This document shows positions 18,201-27,200 of a stretch of DNA of 27,816 nt, one piece after another. This DNA is from a virus, in the IMG/VR virus record IMGVR_UViG_3300025483_001120, positions 1 through 27,816 of that record. One strand, written 5' to 3'. Made by a program: the position numbers and the translations under genes. Position 1 is the stretch's first letter. The number at the start of each line of letters is the position of its first letter. The notes beneath the pieces were generated by a model. That model made no database searches, had not been told where the DNA came from, and saw nothing but the letters and a program-made list of their open reading frames with translations.

Positions 18201-21200
18201 AGAGGACTTGGAGATAACACCTGTGATTGTTTGACCTTCCGTAAATGTTCCAGTGTAATTGACAAGTTTGACAATTCTAGGACCAACTTGCCAACCAGAG
18301 TTTGTAGAAACATAACCCTGAGCAGTTGCATTTTCTAGAGTATCACCTTGATATACAAGTTCGCCCTCAAGGAAAGTTGAAGTAATTACGTTAGCAACTG
18401 CAGTACCACCAAAAGATGTAGTCAATACCTGTTGACGACCAGTACCAGTATTAGTAAACGTTAGAGCATCACCAAGAGTTGCATTCGCTGAAGTAATTGC
18501 AATTTTTAGTTGGTCATCTTCAAGAGAGTTTGCAGCACCAGAAATGGCATAATATGTATTACTTCCATTCAGTCTACCAATAGCACCAGCAGCGATTGGG
18601 AATTCTGCACCTTCTCCAGTATCTACAACGTTTAGTGTAATCTCAGCACCATTTTGAATTCCGTGAGGGAATGCAAACTGAAGAATACCAAGGTCTAAGT
18701 TCACAACATAGTTGAACGAAGATTTGAGTGTTACGACAGGTGTAGAAGAATACCCTGAACCAGGATCCTTTACCTCGATAGCAAACAATCTACCATTCTT
18801 GATAGTTGCTGCAGCAATAGCACCAGAACCGCCTCCTCCAGTGACAACAACCGTAGGTGCTTGTGTATAACCAGAACCAGGGTCGGTAACTGTAATGCTA
18901 TCCAAAATGCTAGTAGAAGTTAACTGAGCATTGATTGGGAAAGAGATTTCAGGACGCAGTGTGTAGTCATGAGAATAATCAAAACCGAAGTTATTATTTT
19001 TCAAGTTCTTAATCTTACCAATCTCTTCACCCAGAGTGAAAATAGAGGCACCAGAACCGAAAGATGGAATAACAACTACTAATTCTGCACCAGAACCAGT
19101 GAGTCCAGGTCCAAGGATACCGTTGATTGATTCAATATCAATTGTTGCTGTTGTATAACCTTTACCAGGAGAAGTAACAACAACTTTTTGAATTTGACCA
19201 GGGATATTACCTCCTTCTTCATCTGCACCATCAGAAACAGTAATGGAAACTAATCCACCTTCACCATCTCCAGAAATAGGCACACTATTATAAACGCCTA
19301 CTGCATATTCAGTACCAGGGTCATTGATTTGTACTCTTTCAATATTTCTAGTGGATTGAATACTTGAGACAATAGGAAGTTTTGTATAGAATCCACCAGG
19401 GTTAACAATACGAATATTAGAAATAGAACCAACTGCCTTCTTAGAACTTGTACTATAACTAGAATTGGCAATCGTTGCAGGACCTTCTGGTTGATTTATC
19501 AGTTCAAACTGGAAGATATCATCACCCCTAGTGATTGAACCACCAGATGTTGAGAATACTGTAAATGTGCCCACATAAGGAGAGAAAGTAACATCTAAGT
19601 AACTTTCAGGAATGACAGGAGAATCAGCACCCGTTCTAGATGGGTCAAAGTAATAAGAGATGTTCGTAATTACATCCCGAGTAACTTTCAGTTTTACTGT
19701 GGGTGTCGCAACACCCTGTCCAGTCACACCAGGTGTACCAATACGCTGAATAGAGTTGAATGAATATTCAAGTTTATACAGAGGGTCTTTAGAGAATGAA
19801 AGGTTGCCACCAAGCATAGATGAATGACTGAGGTCAAACAAATACTGGTGTCCATAATACATCTTAAGTGTAGGAGACTTAACAAAGACCTTTACTGAAC
19901 TAGCACTTGTCGCAGGTAATGTTAAGGCAGTTTGTGGCAGTTTATATGTAAATTCAACAGGACTAATGATTCGTTCTACAGGGAAAGAACCATCATACTC
20001 ATCATAAACAGTTCCACTAACTTCTTCAGAAGGATTACCGTCAATATACATTTGAGTATTAACACTCAAATAATGCAATGAACCACTAATTGCATATGCA
20101 GTGTCTGTATTAGAAACAGAAGTTACTTGAAGAATTTTTGTGAGATTAGCAATCAAACTGATTTTAAGAACACCAGTTAGATTAGTAATCTGAGCAGTAG
20201 AGTATGCTGCATTGAAACTAATATCACCTGAAGTAATATTTACAACAGAACCAACCGAGTAACTGGATGAACCACTAACCTCAACAATCTTAATGCTGTA
20301 ATCATCATCACTATATGGTTTAAATACACCATATTCGTCTAAATTGTTTGTACCACCAACATCTTCAGGTGCATTGTAATTTGCAAGATCGATATCAAAT
20401 GTTCCAGGTGTTGTATTAGTTACGTCTGCAAATGTTTGAGCGATTTCATTATTTGCACTATCAGTTGGAACAGGTCCGATAATGCCATAAGTGCTCTGCT
20501 CACTAAACTGTTCTGTACTAAGTTGATATTGATTTAAATCATTTGACCATGGATTACTGTTGATTGCAAGATATACTTTTTTAGTATTATAATCTACTCT
20601 AGTGATATATCCACTATTAACAAAAGAAGAACCATTTTTGAGAACTAATTTAGAACCAACCGTAAATATAAAATTCTGATTGATTGTGAGTTCTTGAACA
20701 TTATCAATTTTCAGAAGATTGAAAGTTTCAAAGTAATAACGATTTTTAACATTTGCCGTTACTTTTAACTTCTGAGAACCAGGAGAAGGAACTGTAGCAG
20801 TTCTTGTACTCCAGGTATCCTTAGTATATGTCAGAGTTTCTGTTCCCTCAGACATTGTAGTGGTCGCTTCGTTGAAATCGAGAGACTGCAATCCAACGTC
20901 CGCTAAAGTATATCCAACAGAATTCAATGTTAATGAATTACCTGTAACAGGTGTTACTGCAGTCCTAGTAAATCCATAATTTGTAGTGGTGTTTGCATTG
21001 TAACTACCAAGTCTGACTGCATCAGCATTCTTATCAACCTTTATACCAAATCCAAGATAATCGATATAATCATATCTAGCATGTTGCTGAGTGAACCATG
21101 CAGTATCAACAAATGTATGTGTAAGTCCTACTGCAGCAGCAACTGGTAGTACTGCAGGAGAACCAAAGTCACTAGGTGCAGTTACAGTAACTGCTCTATT

Positions 21201-24200
21201 ACGAATTCTGAGAGAATCGACATAGAATTGACCTTGATTATCTTCAATAAATCCACCAGAACTAGGGAATCCAGGGATATTGCCAATATGAATATCTTTA
21301 GACGCTAAATTAGTATCCGAAACATTGCCACTAATTTGTTCAATAGAGTTTACATATACTTTAAAATTGTTTCCAGATTTTCTAAGAGAAATTAGTTGCC
21401 AGGTATCATTCGCAAACAATCCAGTATTTGTTCCTGTTCCTGCAGATGATGCAGAAATAGCAGTTGAGTTATTAGCAACAACCAGTTCTACTCTACCATC
21501 ACTGGCAGTTCCATCAGTATTATAATATAACCATAGACCACCAGTGGTATCTGATGCGTCACCAATAGCAATAAGAGTTTGCTGGTCTGCACTCAACGTT
21601 TCTGCTTTACTATTAGCAGCATCTTTATAAATGAGGAAGTCGATAGTAAAGTCGGATGCAAGAGCAGTACCTAAAGAAGTTCCAGCAATTTTTGCTCCAC
21701 TATTTTCAAATGTTGTTGACTGACCTGTTTGGAATCCATAAATTTTCAGGATATTATCAGCATTTTCAATAGAACCGCTAAGACCAAGTGTAGTTAAAGT
21801 GTGATGACCAGTTTCATCAGTAAGATTTCCATCAAACTTAAAAATTGCCTCATTTCTATTCCAAGAAGTTTGTCCAAAGACATATGCGTCACCAGAGGTG
21901 TCTGTGCTTAAAGAATTGGCAGTAATTCCCTCAATAGTATTTTCAGTAAAGTCGGTAGTTGTATGATTTACAATATTACCCTTATAATCAATTTTGACCG
22001 TATTAATAGTTTTCTTAGAGGTTGTATTGTCAACTTTAGTATACGCAACATTCAACTGATTGAAAATATCAAGAGTAGTAGAAGGAACAAGATTGATATC
22101 TCTACTAACAGCATAGTTATAGTTCCAGACAGAAACGCCTTCGGAATCAAACTTGCCCACCCAGAACCTATCTCTAGTTGCATCGTCACTCTTCAACTGT
22201 AAAGTCGAAGATACATAAATTTCATTAAATTCGTCGATTGTGAAACTTGTATCTAAGAATGAATACGCATTATTAGTAATTTCCTTAATCCAATCAGTAG
22301 TAATAGAAGTAGTGCTAATAGTTGCCTTACCAATAGCAAAATTGATATCTCCAGCATTTTGAGACGTAGAGGTCTCCATCAAGAAATACAAGTTATTATT
22401 GTTATCATAAAGCAAATCAGTTACTTTCTCATTACCATTACTGGAAGCAATTTTTCTTTTTACAGTAAATGTTCCTGTAGAATCAAGAACTGCAATGAAA
22501 CCATCATAAGGTGCGGGAGAATTTGTATTTGTATATCCTGCAATAATTACTCTATTATTATCAGAACCAATAATCTTGCTGATATTATCGGAACGAGTTC
22601 CACCAGAAATACCAGCATATGCTTTCTGGAACGTTAATGTTGCACTAAGTCCATCATTTGCTTGAGTATACTTTGCAATAATAATATCTGGATTGTAAGA
22701 ATCAAGAATAGTACCATTTGGTTTGTTGATACCAGCTACCCATATAGTATCTCCATCAACATAAAGTTTTTGGAACTCTGCATAGTTTAATCCTGTTGTG
22801 AGTTCTAAGGTCTTCTCCCACTCTTTAACACCCGCTGCAGAAAGTTTAGCAACAAATGCAACGGTATTTCCAGATGCATCTAAGGTTTGACCACAAATGT
22901 AAGTTTCTTTTGCAGCATTGACAAAACTATCATTAATTTTTACATATTCTTGATTATCAACTTTGGAAACATAATAATCAGACTTTTTGAATACCTGTGG
23001 ATGTGAAAGAATAACTCTAGGATTCTTTGTATATCCATTACCAGAATTTAAAATATTAACTCGTTTGATTGCACCAACAGAGTCTACAACCGCCTCAAGT
23101 TCAGCATCTACACCATCACCGTCAATAACAATTTGTGGAGGAATTTCCTCACTATATCCACTACCAGTTTGAGCAATTACAATCTCTTCTACACCCTTAA
23201 ATTGTCTTACTGAATATTGCTTATTAGTAGTTTCAATATTTTCACTATAATCTACAAATACACTATCACCAACTGTCAGATTATGAGGTTGAGCAGTTTG
23301 TATTTTGCCGTAATTACTACCATTGCGATATTCATAATTGTAAGAACTAATGGTTTCACCTTTAATTCGTGATACTCGTGCAGATGCACCAGAACCACCA
23401 GTTCCAGAATTGTCAAAGATTAATTTATCATCAACCTGATAACTTACACCAGAATTTTCAACTACAAAATCTGTAATAGATGCATTCTCAAATCTACTAA
23501 TAGTTTCAACTTCGATATCAACTTTTGACTCAGTTTTTACTTTAGGGAAGTAATCGAAGATTTGAAGTGGAGGTTCTTCTAAAATTTGATCTGGGTCATC
23601 AATTTCATCTTGACTGATAATACCATCTTTATTTTCATCTTCAACATCAAATAATAGTAATGTTCCATCTTCTAAAGTCAATGAGTTTGTAGATGCATTA
23701 GGAATTCTTTCAACATCAATATCAACATTCTCATAAGGATCGCGATAACGAACAACCCCAGTTGGAATATTTTGCTGAGTTGCAGACTCATTTAAATTCC
23801 AAGAATCAACAACTGAGTTGAAATCAGAACCAAGAATATATGGGAATACAGAGTTACCAAACTCAGTATTATCAATGGTTACAAAATAACAATATCTACC
23901 ATTAGGATATTCTGGTGTTTTACAAAAACGACCATTATACTGGTCTAAATCACCAAGACCAAAGACATATTCATAGTCTTCTACATATGTGCCTGCAGCA
24001 TCATCAGTCAATGCAGGACCTTCAACTCTACTTGGATTAGGATTTGTAGTAGCATCAAGAATCAAATTAGTCTTTAATCTGTATGAAGTAGCAACTCTAC
24101 TGAGTGTAGAACTTTGATTAGTTGGATCACTATATCCATATGGTCCATAGATGGGATTACCATCAAATGCCCAACCGATAATTGGTGAGTGAGTTAATTG

Positions 24201-27200
24201 TGTTTCTCTTTCTCTAATTTGGTTACTTGTATTGGTGAACAAGTTATCACCAAGAATGAATCTAAGTCTCTGAGGATTAGCAATGTGTGCGTATTCGCCA
24301 CCATATTGATTATTATATCCAGCAAAAACGGCACCTTGAGAACTATCAAGTGTTGAAGATTCTTGAAGATTATACGTCCACTGGAATACATTTGCAGTAA
24401 AAGATGCACCTTGTCCAATGGAAGACAAACTAATAACAGTCGTTCCTTGAACATAATTAATACCTCTATTCAAAATTTCAATGCTAGTAACTTTACCAGC
24501 ATTTTCGCCCTCAGTATCAATGACAGCTCTTGCCTTTGCACCAAAACCTACACCTTGAATTTGAACTTCAGGTGCAGTAGTATATCCAGAACCACCAGAA
24601 ATAATTGCAATAGAAATAATTCTACCATTATTGACAATTGCTTGAGCAACAGCACCTTGACCCGAACTAATAGTTACATTTGGGCTAGATGTATATGAAG
24701 TACCACCAGAAAGAAGGTTTACAGATTTGATAGGACCTCTAACAGATGCCGTACCAGTTGCACCCGTACCACTACCACCAACAATAGTGATTTGCGGTTG
24801 AGATGTATATCCAGTACCACCATCAGTGATAAGAATATTTGATACACTACCCTTAGTAATAATAGCAGTTGCAGACGCTCCAGAACCGCCTCCACCAACG
24901 ATAGAGACAAGAGGGGATGATGTATACCCACTACCGCCAGTTTCAACTTCAATATTGATTACAGACCCATTAACGACGACTTCGGCAGTTGCACCCGTAC
25001 CAGTACTAGAAGATAATGTAAGTTTAGGAGGATTTGCAGAATCATAAAGGATACCTGCATTGTCGATACCAATGCTAGTGATAGGACCAAAAGTCTTAGA
25101 AGTTGTAGATTTATAGGACCAAACAGAGACACCGTTAACCCAAGTTCCAATAGGACCAGGAGTAATAACATTCTTGGTAGAGATTGTTGTTGGTATTTGA
25201 GGAAATCTATTCAGTTTTCTTTGGTTACCAGGCAGTAATGCAGAACCAGGGAAAGGTCCGACATTATAGTTTGGAATACCTGTAGATGCAACATAGACAA
25301 AACTATCGTTAAAGAAAGAGTTTTGAATATTTGTGGTATATACACTGATACTGTCATTAATAGACGAATCAGTAGATTTGCCTTTATTCAAGTTAACAGA
25401 AACAAGAATATTGCCCTGAGGTGCTACAAGTGCAGTCTGAGGAAGTTGATATTGAAAAACAGTGTCGCTATCTCTAGAGGTTACCGCAAACGTACCGTTA
25501 TAAAGAATTGGGTTAGCACCATAAATCGTAACTTCATCACCGACCAAAAGTCCATGAGGATTATTACAAGTTACCGTAGCAAATTGGTCATTAACACCAC
25601 CAAACACAATATCCGATACTTGAATAAGTTTTTTAACATTATACAACCAAGTATTCAGTAAAGGTTGTTCTCCAGTGCCGCCAAGTTTTGCAACAGTTAA
25701 TTTATCTCCAGGAAGATAGTATGAACCCGTATCAGTCAAATTGGTTTGCTGTGCATCAACAATACCAACAATATTCATAGTAACTTCTTGGGATGTTCCC
25801 TTATTAAGAGTTACTCCAAAGTTAGATACAACCTCAGTAGCAGAATCCCAAGTATAAGGATTAGTTCCAACACTACCAGGGGAAAGACGAGTACACTCAA
25901 TAAACTGGTTTAGAGACTTTTCCTTATAACGAATTACTTCTGCCCCGCCGAGGACAAATTCACCGTTCCTTTCTGGCCAACCAATTGTTGAGTCAACAGT
26001 AATAATACTGTCAGTACCATTAAGAGGTTCTGCAAGTTTAGTTTTATAGGGAACAATAAAACTACCTTGAATAGTCTCTTCAGACAAGACTAATTCATAA
26101 ATGGTAGTATTAGCAGTATTAATGGCAATATAGTTCTCTACTAGAGCACTAGCATCTCTAACATTAGTGTCAGCAATATCAGCATCTTGCTGAATCAAAG
26201 CATCTTGAATATTTCTTGGGTCACCAGATTCTAACGTAGCACGAAGAATTGTATTAATTGACCAAGTTGCTGCAGATGGTTTAATAATTTGGTCTCTAGG
26301 ATAAGAAATATCTACAGTCTCACCATAAAGAAGTTTGAATAAGTATGCAATACTAAAGGTAGTACCTTTAGTCATATAAAAATCTTTAATGTTTTTGATT
26401 GCTGTTCTTACATCAATCTTCTTATAATCAATCTCAGGAACATCTGGCAAAAACTGTTCAGTGTACTTATCAAGAATACGCTTTACAAATACAGCGTCTA
26501 AACACTTTACAACAGTTCCAGAAGTAGCACTAGATGCCGTTGTATTACGACTGAAAATCGCATTTCCATTTTCAGTGTAACCAGTGATGCCACTAGCAGC
26601 TCTAGCACAATTTAACAGTTGTGCCTTTGTATAATCTCTACCCGATTGTAAAATTTTAAATCCAGTAATCTCATTAACACCAATATCGACCGAAGCGGAC
26701 GCTTGAGGAGGTGCTTGAATTACAACTTTTGGGGGATTAGTTTCACTATATCCCGTTCCAAAATTAGTAATATTAATATCAGTGATTCTACCATTAAAAA
26801 TAGATGCTGTTGCTTTTGCTCCACTACCACCAATGTAAGCACCAGTATCACTAGTTCTATCATCAATAATGTATACAGATGGAATATCAGAATATCCCGA
26901 ACCCCCATCAAGAATTTCAATTCCTGTAACCCTACCATCAGTATCAACAGTAGTATCTAAAACTTGAGCGCCAATAGGTTCGATAATTTTAACTCTAGGA
27001 GTACTAGTATACCCCTGACCAGGATTCAAAATACTAATAGATGCAACTTCACCAGATGCGTTTAAAACTGCCTGAAGATTTGCTTTGATTGAATTTGCAC
27101 CTGTAGGCTCATCAACATATACTTCTGGAGGAGTCGAATATCCAATACCACCAAAAGTAACAGCAATGGTGCCACTAATTGAACCATTGGATACAGTAAT

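Noticed and set aside
19750-19870. A fourth cupredoxin-like domain in the giant protein around GHQYLFDLSHSSM and GGNLSFSKD
   Set aside because: One strand resembles the cupredoxin entry strand (FDLSxxS...LxFS), but no Cys-x2-His-x2-Met loop follows, so the evidence is too thin for a domain call.
24390-25095. Regular short repeats as a possible CRISPR array
   Set aside because: The repeats are imperfect at DNA level, vary in length and preserve the reading frame and the GSGY protein motif; there are no identical direct repeats with unique spacers and no cas genes.
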